Position numbers and translations under genes: made by a program
Assembly (NCBI GenBank): GCA_037179385.1
Contig: CM074189.1
Coordinates: forward strand, 23,683,648-23,747,647
Length of the DNA: 64,000 nt
Origin: Holothuria scabra
Lineage: Eukaryota; Echinodermata; Holothuroidea; Aspidochirotida; Holothuriidae
Direction of reading: 5' to 3'
Part shown: positions 1 to 12,207 of the stretch, one piece after another
How positions within the stretch are numbered: the stretch's first letter is position 1
Layout: the number at the start of each line of letters is the position of its first letter
The notes under the pieces: model-generated
The model's database searches: none
Told to the model about the DNA's origin: nothing
What the model saw: only the letters and a program-made list of their open reading frames with translations

Positions 1-762
1 AAAGTGCCACACGGAAAACTATGGAGTAGGGCTGACATTGTTCTCATATAGGTTTTCATGGAATGGAGCAAATTTTTGTAGTCTTCTCTTTTACTAGAAA
101 ATTCGCCATGCCCACTATGACTCTATCTAATTTTCCTGCCAACTATATTAAAGGATTGGATAAGTGGTTTGGGGGTAATTAAAATACATGTCATTTGTTT
201 TCCTTTAAACTAACATGGTTTGCCCGAATTGTCCACATCCTGACCAAATTTCAGATCTCGAAGGTATCTGCAGCCTTGTTTAACAGTTTTTTTTTTTTTT
301 CATTTAGAAAAGTGTCCAATATCTGATCCTCTGGAGTACGACATCAGTGTTTTACAGGCGGTGTCACGGGTACTTTATGTTACAGATGAAAATGTAGTAA
401 TTCCTGAAAGAAACTGTAAAGAACGTTTTACTGCGTTAATCTGACGAAAATTAATTAATTGGAGTGGGTTTAACATGTAATTTTCATGAGTTCCTCGAAT
501 ATGGGTAAGCTAGTTAAGCATGCTCTCTGATATTAAGCTAAATAGTCTTACGTCTTCCTTTCCCTTTCTCTCCGTCTTCCCTTTTCTAATTCTTAATTTG
601 CCCTCTTTAACGCCCGGAAGCCCGTCTTAAGAAGGGGCACGGGTTTCCACCTGCCCTGTCCCGGAAAATAGGCTACCTTCTCCACGAAAATTTCAAAGTG
701 ACAAGAAACTTTGTCCTTCTAACTTGTGCCACTGTAGAACGTCGTCCCGTGAAGAATGGTAG

Positions 763-798
763 TTTGGGCCCCAAATTTACTTCTGTCATGGGCCCAAA
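763..798. other. Predicted hairpin in each array unit
   Basis: TTTGGGCCC (763-771) and GGGCCCAAA (790-798) form a perfect 9-bp stem with an 18-base loop. The hairpin recurs in every unit, including the partial ninth. I can assign no function; it could be a protein-binding palindrome or part of a transcript fold. Confidence 0.55.
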
Positions 799-1653
799 AT
801 GGTAAATCTGGCCTTGCTCGTCTTAACAGCACAGAAAAGTTTCGGATTTTCAGAGACAGTAACTTTTGATATACACGCTACACAACCGGTCAAAGTCCGA
901 AATTTGAAGGTCACTATAAGCATTTCTTTTCATTTATTGGGCTTCATAATATTTTGAAAGTAATTCATACGGTTTACACAAATAATAATGAAACATTATA
1001 TAATACGAAGATATTGTGAAGGTACGCACTCTAAAATATCCAGAGAGCTTTTCGAGTAAGTTGCTGCCGAGAGAAAAGGGAAACATAAATTAAGCTGAGA
1101 CTGTACCCGAGGTCTGTGATATTACGTACGAACACGAAAAACTGTTAACCTTTGACCTAAAACATCTGCTCGATTTAATTTTCCCTTGGCCCCTCCCTAA
1201 TTATCATTGATTCTAGCTTACCCTTGTCCCACATGCATACCCTATACCTTTTCCCCATACTACTCTAGGCATGCCTTACACATTAACCCATTTAGATCAT
1301 ATTTGTTTGGAAAAAGAAGTCAAAGCAGCATCAGCTTAGACTGTCCTAAAAAGTTTTTAGTTCAAAGTGGGGCGTTCTCGTCTTTTTCTTTTATCGTGTT
1401 TCTGGTATCGGACCACTAACTCAAATACTCGTGCCTGTAAAAATGTTTACTGACAGACAAAGTGCCTTAAAAATTTATGTGATGTTGTTCCTGACTGTGT
1501 TACTTACAAAATATGATCATTTTTGCATTGGGATTTTGTAGACAATGAGTTGAAACACAGACTGTGCAAAATACAAGGCAATTTAATTAGTGCCATTGTT
1601 TACTGTATTACTCCGCTCTCTGAAATGCCGTTTTTGAGTAGAAGCTACTACTA

Positions 1654-2132
1654 AGGGAGCACACCACCATTAGTAGAACGGCCTTGCCGGGAAAAGTAGT
1701 TCCAAAGTACACCGTCAATTTTAGGTCATCTTTAAGTGTGAATTGCTCAAGTTAAGCTAATCAGATGTGGTTGTGTGGTTGTTTTGTTTTGGATATGAAA
1801 GAGGACGTGTCAATGTGTGAGTGTTGCCAAATTGGGAAGAACTGAAGGTGATTTAGACCGTTTAAAAATTTGGTGTGAAAAAGACGTTATTTCCGTCACC
1901 TTGCGGATTAATAGTGTAGAGACCCTAAATTTCATCCCATTGTATCTCAAAATCTAAACGGTCATGCTATGGTGAATTTGTAATGCCATGATTGGCCAAC
2001 TCAATGGCTTTCATGTGAGGGGTAGCTTTAGTGGGGTGTGAACTTTGACTGGGCTGCGGGGGGGGGGGGGGCATTTAACGAAAGCAAAATAGTGTGTAAG
2101 TCAATGGAGAAATTAGTGGCGGTGTGCTCCCT
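1654..2132. mobile_element. TA-flanked inverted-repeat element (MITE) fixed in the array unit
   Basis: The left end AGGGAGCACACCACCATTA and the reverse complement of the right end, AGGGAGCACACCGCCACTA, match at 17 of 19 bases. A TA dinucleotide flanks each side (1652-1653 and 2133-2134), as expected for a Tc1/mariner-type target duplication. The element is about 479 bases with no coding capacity, so it would be non-autonomous. Other copies: 5729-6200, 9792-10264, 13863-14340, 17922-18400, 21990-22465, 26059-26536, 30117-30600. Its presence at the same place in all eight units means it inserted before the array expanded. The variable poly-G tract lies inside it. Confidence 0.7.
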
Positions 2133-2766
2133 TATGCCGGATAACACATACCTATCTCTCTCATCTTATACCCCCCTCCCCGAAGGGGTCTCAAGTTCTT
2201 AGAGAAAGAAATAAACTTCAAACTTCATCATTCAATGGTCAGGAGAAAGGAAATCTGAAAGTGCAATGAAAGCACAGAATGATTGTGAGCTTCGATCAGA
2301 GAGGTGGCATCATAGTGATGGCATGTCCTGGTTGAAAACTTCTACTGGGAGCTAGGGGTACGGAAGTAGCCTAATTAATGTGCAACTCAATGGGACTTAT
2401 AATTAGTGACCCGCTACCTTCTTGAATTTTCAGATTTTATAAAAGGAGGCGCCTTACTGAAAGAAAAAAAAAAAACAAAAACAAAAGATTGAAGCCAAGC
2501 GTTCAAGGTCTCTGGCCGGTTATGTATCCTGTCAACTACAACAGAGAACCAACTCAGGCGCCTCTCTAGTACCCTTCTGCATACAGTGACGCTCAGCGTG
2601 CTTTGTATACGACAGCAATCTTTCCCCGGGACTCCCCTCAAGGACCGGCGATACATTGGGGAGGAACACTACTCGCCTCCCAGTGCAATCAGAGTAGGAC
2701 CATGTGTGAACACTACCGTCCGGTTTGGCGTCAAGCGTGCCGCGCAGGTTATAGTAGAGGATGCCT

Positions 2767-2774
2767 TATATAAA
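2767..2774 (+). promoter_or_regulatory. TATA-like box in the array unit
   Basis: TATATAAA lies downstream of a locally GC-richer stretch (CCGGTTTGGCGTCAAGCGTGCC) in an otherwise AT-rich unit. It recurs in all eight full units, for example at 6828-6835. An AATAAA occurs about 0.5 kb downstream (near 3282) with no useful open frame between, so any transcript would be a short noncoding RNA. This is inference from motifs alone. Confidence 0.3.
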
Positions 2775-3515
2775 TTGAACATCTGCATCTATCACACGTT
2801 AGGGTGGAATTTTCAAAGTACAAATATTAGCCAGATGTAGTGTTAGCAGAAAGGAGTTATGTTTATCAAATATTTGTAGATAAAATTTTTAATTATTTTT
2901 GCATGTTCTTGACAAGATTTTCCTCTATGACTGATGTTTCTTCTTAATATTTTTCATTTTCGCTTCAAATGGAGGCTTATGTCACAGAAACGTCACAATC
3001 TTTTATTGTACGGTACGTGCCGTAGGATAATTTTCATTGAGGACAGTTAAACACACTGAGGTAACTGTAACGTGACCCAATGTTATTTTTTATTCATCTC
3101 TCGAGGTTTATTTCATTTTATCACTGAAAAATTTTCTGGGATCTTGTCTCAGTCAGTTCTTCCTTATTTGCTTTAAAGAGGTTGTTTCATTATTTATTAG
3201 GGATTATCTTATGTTTACTCATTTTTGTAATGATCAGATGATAGAAAGAGAGTGGTTCTCGAAAAGTGTTTCCAACTTGTTTAATAAATGTTGAAATGTA
3301 ATTCAAAATGGGTTATTTTGAGAATGACACAACATTTACAATTAAAATAACTAGAATAAAAATAATCATCCCTATTAGTGTAATAGATCAGGTCATTTTG
3401 TTAAGGCCTGCGAAATTTGGGACACGGTCCGTTTTGTGGCGCACGTAACTTTGCTTGCAAAAAGTTGAGAACAGCCATCCCGAAAATGTTAAGGTTTCGG
3501 CGAAAGGTTCTAATA

Positions 3516-3675
3516 GCTTCTCGCCCCTTGGCTCTTCGCCAGAGAGTCGAGGGGACTTTTAGAAAAAAGCTTCTAATAGCTTCTTTGGGAAGCAGTGAAA
3601 GTTTTGGTTTCGCCGAACGGCTCTTTGCCAGAGGGTCGAGAGGACTTTAGAAAAAGTAGCTTCTAGGTCTTTTGA
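3516..3675 (+). repeat. ~89-bp internal duplication with U2-like start
   Basis: GGCTCTTCGCCAGAGAGTCG (from 3530) recurs at 3619 as GGCTCTTTGCCAGAGGGTCG. Both are followed by a GGACTTT(T)AGAAAAA stretch and by AGCTTCT. The 18 bases at 3516-3533 (GCTTCTCGCCCCTTGGCT) also resemble U2 snRNA nucleotides 4-22, so the U2-derived 5' motif may occur more than once here. The arrangement is kept in units 1-8. Confidence 0.5.
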
Positions 3676-3700
3676 CTGTTATCGCTTGTAGTATCTTTCA
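3659..3700 (+). pseudogene. U2 snRNA-like segment, deleted form (units 1-7)
   Basis: The sequence GCTTCTAGGTCTTTTGACT followed by TTGTAGTATCT aligns without gaps to U2 snRNA from nucleotide 4, covering stem I and the branch-point-recognition region including GUAGUA. Compared with unit 8, six bases (GTTCTT) are missing just after GTAGTATCT. The rest of U2 (Sm site, stem-loops III and IV) is not recognisable in the expected place. Identical segments lie at 7720-7761, 11791-11832, 15861-15902, 19923-19964, 23990-24031 and 28058-28099. It may be a truncated U2 pseudogene, a U2-headed retroposed element, or part of a diverged small RNA. Confidence 0.65.
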
Positions 3701-4075
3701 TTAATTCTAGAATGTAGTCTCACGTAACACACTTCATTGTTTTATATATCTCGGCTCAAGAATGTCCTATGAAGATTGGAGTTGGACTGATAATTTTTTC
3801 ATGCGTTTATATTACATTTTGGAATTATTTTACGTGAGATATACTTTAATATCGCGTGTAGGCTATATACAGAACTAAAACTTTTGACGGACAAATTTTT
3901 TAATGCATTTAGACATGCACGTGACATGTACCCCTCTCCCCGTCTGCCCGCCATCCTGGCATTGAAAGCGTCTCGTGTTTTTTTTTTTTTTTCTTCTTTC
4001 TTTGTTTTGTTCTTTTATTTCTTTGGCGGGGGAGGGGGGAGGACACGTTCATTCGAGTATTGTACCATTTCGGAG

Positions 4076-7000
4076 AAAGTGCCACACGGAAAACTATGGA
4101 GTAGGGCTGACATTGTTCTCATATAGGTTTTCATGGAATGGAGCAAATTTTTGTAGTCTTCTTTTTTACTAGAAAATTCGCCATGCCCACTATGACTCTA
4201 TCTAATTTTCCTGCCAACTATATTAAAGGACTGGATAAGTGGTTTGGGGGTAATTAAAATACATGTCATTTGTTTTCCTTTAAACTAACATGGTTTGCCC
4301 GAATTGTCCACATCCTGACCAAATTTCAGATCTCGAAGGTATCTGCAGCCTTGTTTAACAGTTTTTTTTTTTTTTCATTTAGAAAAGTGTCCAATATCTG
4401 ATCCTCTGGAGTACGACATCAGTGTTTTACAGGCGGTGTCACGGGTACTTTATGTTACAGATGAAAATGTAGTAATTCCTGAAAGAAACTGTAAAGAACG
4501 TTTTACTGCGTTAATCTGACGAAAATTAATTAATTGGAGTGGGTTTAACATGTAATTTTCATGAGTTCCTCGAATATGGGTAAGCTAGTTAAGCATGCTC
4601 TCTGATATTAAGCTAAATAGTCTTACGTCTTCCTTTCCCTTTCTCTCCGTCTTCCCTTTTCTAATTCTTAATTTGCCCTCTTTAACGCCCGGAAGCCCGT
4701 CTTAAGAAGGGGCACGGGTTTCCACCTGCCCTGTCCCGGAAAATAGGCTACCTTCTCCACGAAAATTTCAAAGTGACAAGAAACTTTGTCCTTCTAACTT
4801 GTGCCACTGTAGAACGTCGTCCCGTGAAGAATGGTAGTTTGGGCCCCAAATTTACTTCTGTCATGGGCCCAAAATGGTAAATCTGGCCTTGCTCGTCTTA
4901 ACAGCACAGAAAAGTTTCGGATTTTCAGAGACAGTAACTTTTGATATACACGCTACACAACCGGTCAAAGTCCGAAATTTGAAGGTCACTATAAGCATTT
5001 CTTTTCATTTATTGGGCTTCATAATATTTTGAAAGTAATTCATACGGTTTACACAAATAATAATGAAACATTATATAATACGAAGATATTGTGAAGGTAC
5101 GCACTCTAAAATATCCAGAGAGCTTTTCGAGTAAGTTGCTGCCGAGAGAAAAGGGAAACATAAATTAAGCTGAGACTGTACCCGAGGTCTGTGATATTAC
5201 GTACGAACACGAAAAACTGTTAACCTTTGACCTAAAACATCTGCTCGATTTAATTTTCCCTTGGCCCCTCCCTAATTATCATTGATTCTAGCTTACCCTT
5301 GTCCCACATGCATACCCTATACCTTTTCCCCATACTACTCTAGGCATGCCTTACACATTAACCCATTTAGGTCATATTTGTTTGGAAAAAGAAGTCAAAG
5401 CAGCATCAGCTTAGACTGTCCTAAAAAGTTTTTAGTTCAAACTGGGGCGTTCTCGTCTTTTTCTTTTATCGTGTTTCTGGTATCGGACCACTAACTCAAA
5501 TACTCGTGCCTGTAAAAATGTTTACTGACAGACAAAGTGCCTTAAAAATTTATGTGATGTTGTTCCTGACTGTGTTACTTACAAAATATGATCATTTTTG
5601 CATTGGGATTTTGTAGACAACGAGTTGAAACACAGACTGTGCAAAATTCAAGGCAATTTAATTAGTGCCATTGTTTACTGTATTACTCCGCTCTGTGAAA
5701 TGCCGTTTTTGAGTAGAAGCTACTACTAAGGGAGCACACCACCATTAGTAGAACGGCCTTGCCGGGAAAAGTAGTTCCAAAGTACACCGTCAATTTTAGG
5801 TCATCTTTAAGTGTGAATTGCTCAAGTTAAGCTAATCAGATGTGGTTGTGTGGTTGTTTTGTTTTGGATATGAAAGAGGACGTGTCAATGTGTGAGTGTT
5901 GCCAAATTGGGAAGAACTGAAGGTGATTTAGACTGTTTAAAAATTTGGTGTGAAAAAGACGTTATTTCCGTCACCTTGCGGATTAATAGTGTAGAGACCC
6001 TAAATTTCATCCCATTGTATCTCAAAATCTAAACGGTCATGCTATGGTGAATTTGTAATGCCATGATTGGCCAACTCAATGGCTTTCATGTGAGGGGTAG
6101 CTTTAGTGGGGTGTGAACTTTGACTGGGCTGCGGGGGAGCATTTAACGAAAGCAAAATAGTGTGTAAGTCAATGGAGAAATTAGTGGCGGTGTGCTCCCT
6201 TATGCCGGATAACACATACCTATCTCTCTCATCTTATACCCCCCTCCCCGAAGGGGTCTCAAGTTCTCAGAGAAAGAAATAAACTTCAAACTTCATCATT
6301 CAATGGTCAGGAGAAAGGAAATCTGAAAGTGCAATGAAAGCACAGAATGATTGTGAGCTTCGATCAGAGAGGTGGCATCATAGTGATGGCATGTCCTGGT
6401 TGAAAACTTCTACTGGGAGCTAGGGGTACGGAAGTAGCCTAATTAATGTGCAACTCAATGGGACTTATAATTAGTGACCCGCTACCTTCTTGAATTTTCA
6501 GATTTTATAAAAGGAGGCGCCTTACTGAAAGAAAAAACAAAAACAAAAGATTGAAGCCAAGCGTTCAAGGTCTCTGGCCGGTTATGTATCCTGTCAACTA
6601 CAACAGAGAACCAACTCAGGCGCCTCTCTAGTACCCTTCTGCATACAGTGACGCTCAGCGTGCTTTGTATACGACAGCAATCTTTCCCCGGGACTCCCTC
6701 AAGGACCGGCGATACATTGGGGAGGAACACTACTCGCCTCCCAGTGCAATCAGAGTAGGACCATGTGTGAACACTACCGTCCGGTTTGGCGTCAAGCGTG
6801 CCGCGCAGGTTATAGTAGAGGATGCCTTATATAAATTGAACATCTGCATCTATCACACGTTAGGGTGGAATTTTCAAAGTACAAATATTAGCCAGATGTA
6901 GTGTTAGCAGAAAGGAGTTATGTTTATCAAATATTTGTAGATACAATTTTTAATTATTTTTGCATGTTCTTGACAAGATTTTCCTCTATGACTGATGTTT

Positions 7001-8137
7001 CTTCTTAATATTTTTCATTTTCGCTTCAAATGGAGGCTTATGTCACAGAAACGTCACAATCTTTTATTGTACGGTACGTGCCGTAGGATAATTTTCATTG
7101 AGGACAGTTAAACACACTGAGGTAACTGTAACGTGACCCAATGTTATTTTTTATTCATCTCTCGAGGTTTATTTCATTTTATCACTGAAAAATTTTCTGG
7201 GATCTTGTCTCAGTCAGTTCTTCCTTATTTGCTTTAAAGAGGTTGTTTCATTATTTATTAGGGATTATCTTATGTTTACTCATTTTTGTAATGATCAGAT
7301 GATAGAAAGAGAGTGGTTCTCGAAAAGTGTTTCCAACTTGTTTAATAAATGTTGAAATGTAATTCAAAATGGGTTATTTTGAGAATGACACAACATTTAC
7401 AATTAAAATAACTAGAATAAAAATAATCATCCCTATTAGTGTAATAGATCAGGTCATTTTGTTAAGGCCTGCGAAATTTGGGACACGGTCCGTTTTGTGG
7501 CGCACGTAACTTTGCTTGCAAAAAGTTGAGAACAGCCATCCCGAAAATGTTAAGGTTTCGGCGAAAGGTTCTAATAGCTTCTCGCCTCTTAGCTCTTCGC
7601 CAGAGAGTCGAGGGGACTTTTAGAAAAAAGCTTCTAATAGCTTCTTTGGGAAGCAGTGAAAGTTTAGGTTTCGCCGAACGGCTCTTTGCCAGAGGGTCGA
7701 GAGGACTTTAGAAAAAGTAGCTTCTAGGTCTTTTGACTGTTATCGCTTGTAGTATCTTTCATTAATTCTAGAATGTAGTCTCACGTAACACACTTCATTG
7801 TTTTATATATCTCGGCTCAAGAATGTCCTATGAAGATTGGAGTTGGACTGATAATTTTTTCATGCGTTTATATTACATTTTGGAATTATTTTACGTGAGA
7901 TATACTTTAATATCGCGTGTAGGCTATATACAGAACTAAAACTTTTGACGGACAAATTTTTTAATGCATTTAGACATGCACGTGACATGTACCCCTCTCC
8001 CCGTCTGCCCGCCATCCTGGCATTGAAAGCGTCTCGTGTTTTTTTTTTTTTTTTCTTCTTTCTTTGTTTTGTTCTTTTATTTCTTTGGCGGGGGAGGGGG
8101 GAGGACACGTTCATTCGAGTATTGTACCATTTCGGAG
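4076..8137. repeat. Array unit 2
   Basis: Full unit of 4,062 bases. It shares with units 3 and 4 a one-base deletion (GGGACTCCCTC rather than GGGACTCCCCTC, near 6692), and with units 3-5 the variant CGCCTCTTAGCTC near 7584. The usual G tract is reduced to GGGGGAG. TA-flanked element 5729-6200; U2-like segment 7720-7761. Confidence 0.95.
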
Positions 8138-11100
8138 AAAGTGCCACACGGAAAACTATGGAGTAGGGCTGACATTGTTCTCATATAGGTTTTCATGGAA
8201 TGGAGCAAATTTTTGTAGTCTTCTTTTTTACTAGAAAATTCGCCATGCCCACTATGACTCTATCTAATTTTCCTGCCAACTATATTAAAGGACTGGATAA
8301 GTGGTTTGGGGGTAATTAAAATACATGTCATTTGTTTTCCTTTAAACTAACATGGTTTGCCCGAATTGTCCACATCCTGACCAAATTTCAGATCTCGAAG
8401 GTATCTGCAGCCTTGTTTAACAGTTTTTTTTTTTTTTCATTTAGAAAAGTGTCCAATATCTGATCCTCTGGAGTACGACATCAGTGTTTTACAGGCGGTG
8501 TCACGGGTACTTTATGTTACAGATGAAAATGTAGTAATTCCTGAAAGAAACTGTAAAGAACGTTTTACTGCGTTAATCTGACGAAAATTAATTAATTGGA
8601 GTGGGTTTAACATGTAATTTTCATGAGTTCCTCGAATATGAGTAAGCTAGTTAAGCATGCTCTCTGATATTAAGCTAAATAGTCTTACGTCTTCCTTTCC
8701 CTTTCTCTCCGTCTTCCCTTTTCTAATTCTTAATTTGCCCTCTTTAACGCCCGGAAGCCCGTCTTAAGAAGGGGGCACGGGTTTCCACCTGCCCTGTCCC
8801 GGAAAATAGGCTACCTTCTCCACGAAAATTTCAAAGTGACAAGAAACTTTGTCCTTCTAACTTGTGCCACTGTAGAACGTCGTCCCGTGAAGAATGGTAG
8901 TTTGGGCCCCAAATTTACTTCTGTCATGGGCCCAAAATGGTAAATCTGGCCTTGCTCGTCTTAACAGCACAGAAAAGTTTCGGATTTTCAGAGACAGTAA
9001 CTTTTGATATACACGCTACACAACCGGTCAAAGTCCGAAATTTGAAGGTCACTATAAGCATTTCTTTTCATTTATTGGGCTTCATAATATTTTGAAAGTA
9101 ATTCATACGGTTTACACAAATAATAATGAAACATTATATAATACGAAGATATTGTGAAGGTACGCACTCTAAAATATCCAGAGAGCTTTTCGAGTAAGTT
9201 GCTGCCGAGAGAAAAGGGAAACATAAATTAAGCTGAGACTGTACCCGAGGTCTGTGATATTACGTACGAACACGAAAAACTGTTAACCTTTGACCTAAAA
9301 CATCTGCTCGATTTAATTTTCCCTTGGCCCCTCCCTAATTATCATTGATTCTAGCTTACCCTTGTCCCACATGCATACCCTATACCTTTTCCCCATACTA
9401 CTCTAGGCATGCCTTACACATTAACCCATTTAGGTCATATTTGTTTGGAAAAAGAAGTCAAAGCAGCATCAGCTTAGACTGTCCTAAAAAGTTTTTAGTT
9501 CAAACTGGGGCGTTCTCGTCTTTTTCTTTTATCGTGTTTCTGGTATCGGACCACTAACTCAAATACTCGTGCCTGTAAAAATGTTTACTGACAGACAAAG
9601 TGCCTTAAAAATTTATGTGATGTTGTTCCTGACTGTGTTACTTACAAAATATGATCATTTTTGCATTGGGATTTTGTAGACAACGAGTTGAAACACAGAC
9701 TGTGCAAAATTCAAGGCAATTTAATTAGTGCCATTGTTTACTGTATTACTCCGCTCTGTGAAATGCCGTTTTTGAGTAGAAGCTACTACTAAGGGAGCAC
9801 ACCACCATTAGTAGAACGGCCTTGCCGGGAAAAGTAGTTCCAAAGTACACCGTCAATTTTAGGTCATCTTTAAGTGTGAATTGCTCAAGTTAAGCTAATC
9901 AGATGTGGTTGTGTGGTTGTTTTGTTTTGGATATGAAAGAGGACGTGTCAATGTGTGAGTGTTGCCAAATTGGGAAGAACTGAAGGTGATTTAGACTGTT
10001 TAAAAATTTGGTGTGAAAAAGACGTTATTTCCGTCACCTTGCGGATTAATAGTGTAGAGACCCTAAATTTCATCCCATTGTATCTCAAAATCTAAACGGT
10101 CATGCTATGGTGAATTTGTAATGCCATGATTGGCCAACTCAATGGCTTTCATGTGAGGGGTAGCTTTAGTGGGGTGTGAACTTTGACTGGGCTGCGGGGC
10201 GGGCATTTAACGAAAGCAAAATAGTGTGTAAGTCAATGGAGAAATTAGTGGCGGTGTGCTCCCTTATGCCGGATAACACATACCTATCTCTCTCATCTTA
10301 TACCCCCCTCCCCGAAGGGGTCTCAAGTTCTCAGAGAAAGAAATAAACTTCAAACTTCATCATTCAATGGTCAGGAGAAAGGAAATCTGAAAGTGCAATG
10401 AAAGCACAGAATGATTGTGAGCTTCGATCAGAGAGGTGGCATCATAGTGATGGCATGTCCTGGTTGAAAACTTCTACTGGGAGCTAGGGGGTACGGAAGT
10501 AGCCTAATTAATGTGCAACTCAATGGGACTTATAATTAGTGACCCGCTACCTTCTTGAATTTTCAGATTTTATAAAAGGAGGCGCCTTACTGAAAGAAAA
10601 AAAAAAAACAAAAACAAAAGATTGAAGCCAAGCGTTCAAGGTCTCTGGCCGGTTATGTATCCTGTCAACTACAACAGAGAACCAACTCAGGCGCCTCTCT
10701 AGTACCCTTCTGCATACAGTGACGCTCAGCGTGCTTTGTATACGACAGCAATCTTTCCCCGGGACTCCCTCAAGGACCGGCGATACATTGGGGAGGAACA
10801 CTACTCGCCTCCCAGTGCAATCAGAGTAGGACCATGTGTGAACACTACCGTCCGGTTTGGCGTCAAGCGTGCCGCGCAGGTTATAGTAGAGGATGCCTTA
10901 TATAAATTGAACATCTGCATCTATCACACGTTAGGGTGGAATTTTCAAAGTACAAATATTAGCCAGATGTAGTGTTAGCAGAAAGGAGTTATGTTTATCA
11001 AATATTTGTAGATACAATTTTTAATTATTTTTGCATGTTCTTGACAAGATTTTCCTCTATGACTGATGTTTCTTCTTAATATTTTTCATTTTCGCTTCAA

Positions 11101-12207
11101 ATGGAGGCTTATGTCACAGAAACGTCACAATCTTTTATTGTACGGTACGTGCCGTAGGATAATTTTCATTGAGGACAGTTAAACACACTGAGGTAACTGT
11201 AACGTGACCCAATGTTATTTTTTATTCATCTCTCGAGGTTTATTTCATTTTATCACTGAAAAATTTTCTGGGATCTTGTCTCAGTCAGTTCTTCCTTATT
11301 TGCTTTAAAGAGGTTGTTTCATTATTTATTAGGGATTATCTTATGTTTACTCATTTTTGTAATGATCAGATGATAGAAAGAGAGTGGTTCTCGAAAAGTG
11401 TTTCCAACTTGTTTAATAAATGTTGAAATGTAATTCAAAATGGGTTATTTTGAGAATGACACAACATTTACAATTAAAATAACTAGAATAAAAATAATCA
11501 TCCCTATTAGTGTAATAGATCAGGTCATTTTGTTAAGGCCTGCGAAATTTGGGACACGGTCCGTTTTGTGGCGCACGTAACTTTGCTTGCAAAAAGTTGA
11601 GAACAGCCATCCCGAAAATGTTAAGGTTTCGGCGAAAGGTTCTAATAGCTTCTCGCCTCTTAGCTCTTCGCCAGAGAGTCGAGGGGACTTTTAGAAAAAA
11701 GCTTCTAATAGCTTCTTTGGGAAGCAGTGAAAGTTTAGGTTTCGCCGAACGGCTCTTTGCCAGAGGGTCGAGAGGACTTTAGAAAAAGTAGCTTCTAGGT
11801 CTTTTGACTGTTATCGCTTGTAGTATCTTTCATTAATTCTAGAATGTAGTCTCACGTAACACACTTCATTGTTTTATATATCTCGGCTCAAGAATGTCCT
11901 ATGAAGATTGGAGTTGGACTGATAATTTTTTCATGCGTTTATATTACATTTTGGAATTATTTTACGTGAGATATACTTTAATATCGCGTGTAGGCTATAT
12001 ACAGAACTAAAACTTTTGACGGACAAATTTTTTAATGCATTTAGACATGCACGTGACATGTACCCCTCTCCCCGTCTGCCCGCCATCCTGGCATTGAAAG
12101 CGTCTCGTGTTTTTTTTTTTTTTTCTTCTTTCTTTGTTTTGTTCTTTTATTTCTTTGGCGGGGGAGGGGGGAGGACACGTTCATTCGAGTATTGTACCAT
12201 TTCGGAG
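8138..12207. repeat. Array unit 3
   Basis: Full unit of 4,070 bases with the unit 2-4 one-base deletion. The G tract reads GGGGCGGG. ATGAGTAAGC near 8638 is shared with unit 4, where other units read ATGGGTAAGC. TA-flanked element 9792-10264; U2-like segment 11791-11832. Confidence 0.95.

Larger units (their letters stand above)
1..4075. repeat. Array unit 1
   Basis: Full unit of 4,075 bases. It carries private substitutions such as GACAATGAG near 1540, where the other copies read GACAACGAG, and TTCAAAGTGGGG near 1366, where the others read TTCAAACTGGGG. The G tract near 2059 is 14 long. Internal landmarks: hairpin 763-798, TA-flanked element 1654-2132, TATA-like box 2767-2774, AATAAA near 3282, U2-like segment 3659-3700. 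Confidence 0.95.

Noticed and set aside
2414..2840. Overlapping 80-84-codon frames on both strands recurring in every unit
   Set aside because: They recur because the DNA repeats. Termini change with one-base indels between units, with no sign of protein conservation or known domains.
3011..3026. TACGGTACGTGCCGTA near-palindrome in each unit
   Set aside because: Sixteen bases with imperfect pairing; too short to claim a function.
3090..3140. Possible U4 snRNA similarity (CGAGGTTTATTTC)
   Set aside because: Only a short GAGGTTTAT match with no supporting 5' stem, unlike the long ungapped U2 match.
3282..3287. AATAAA as proof of a gene in the unit
   Set aside because: AATAAA is common by chance in AT-rich DNA; used only as weak support with the TATA-like box.
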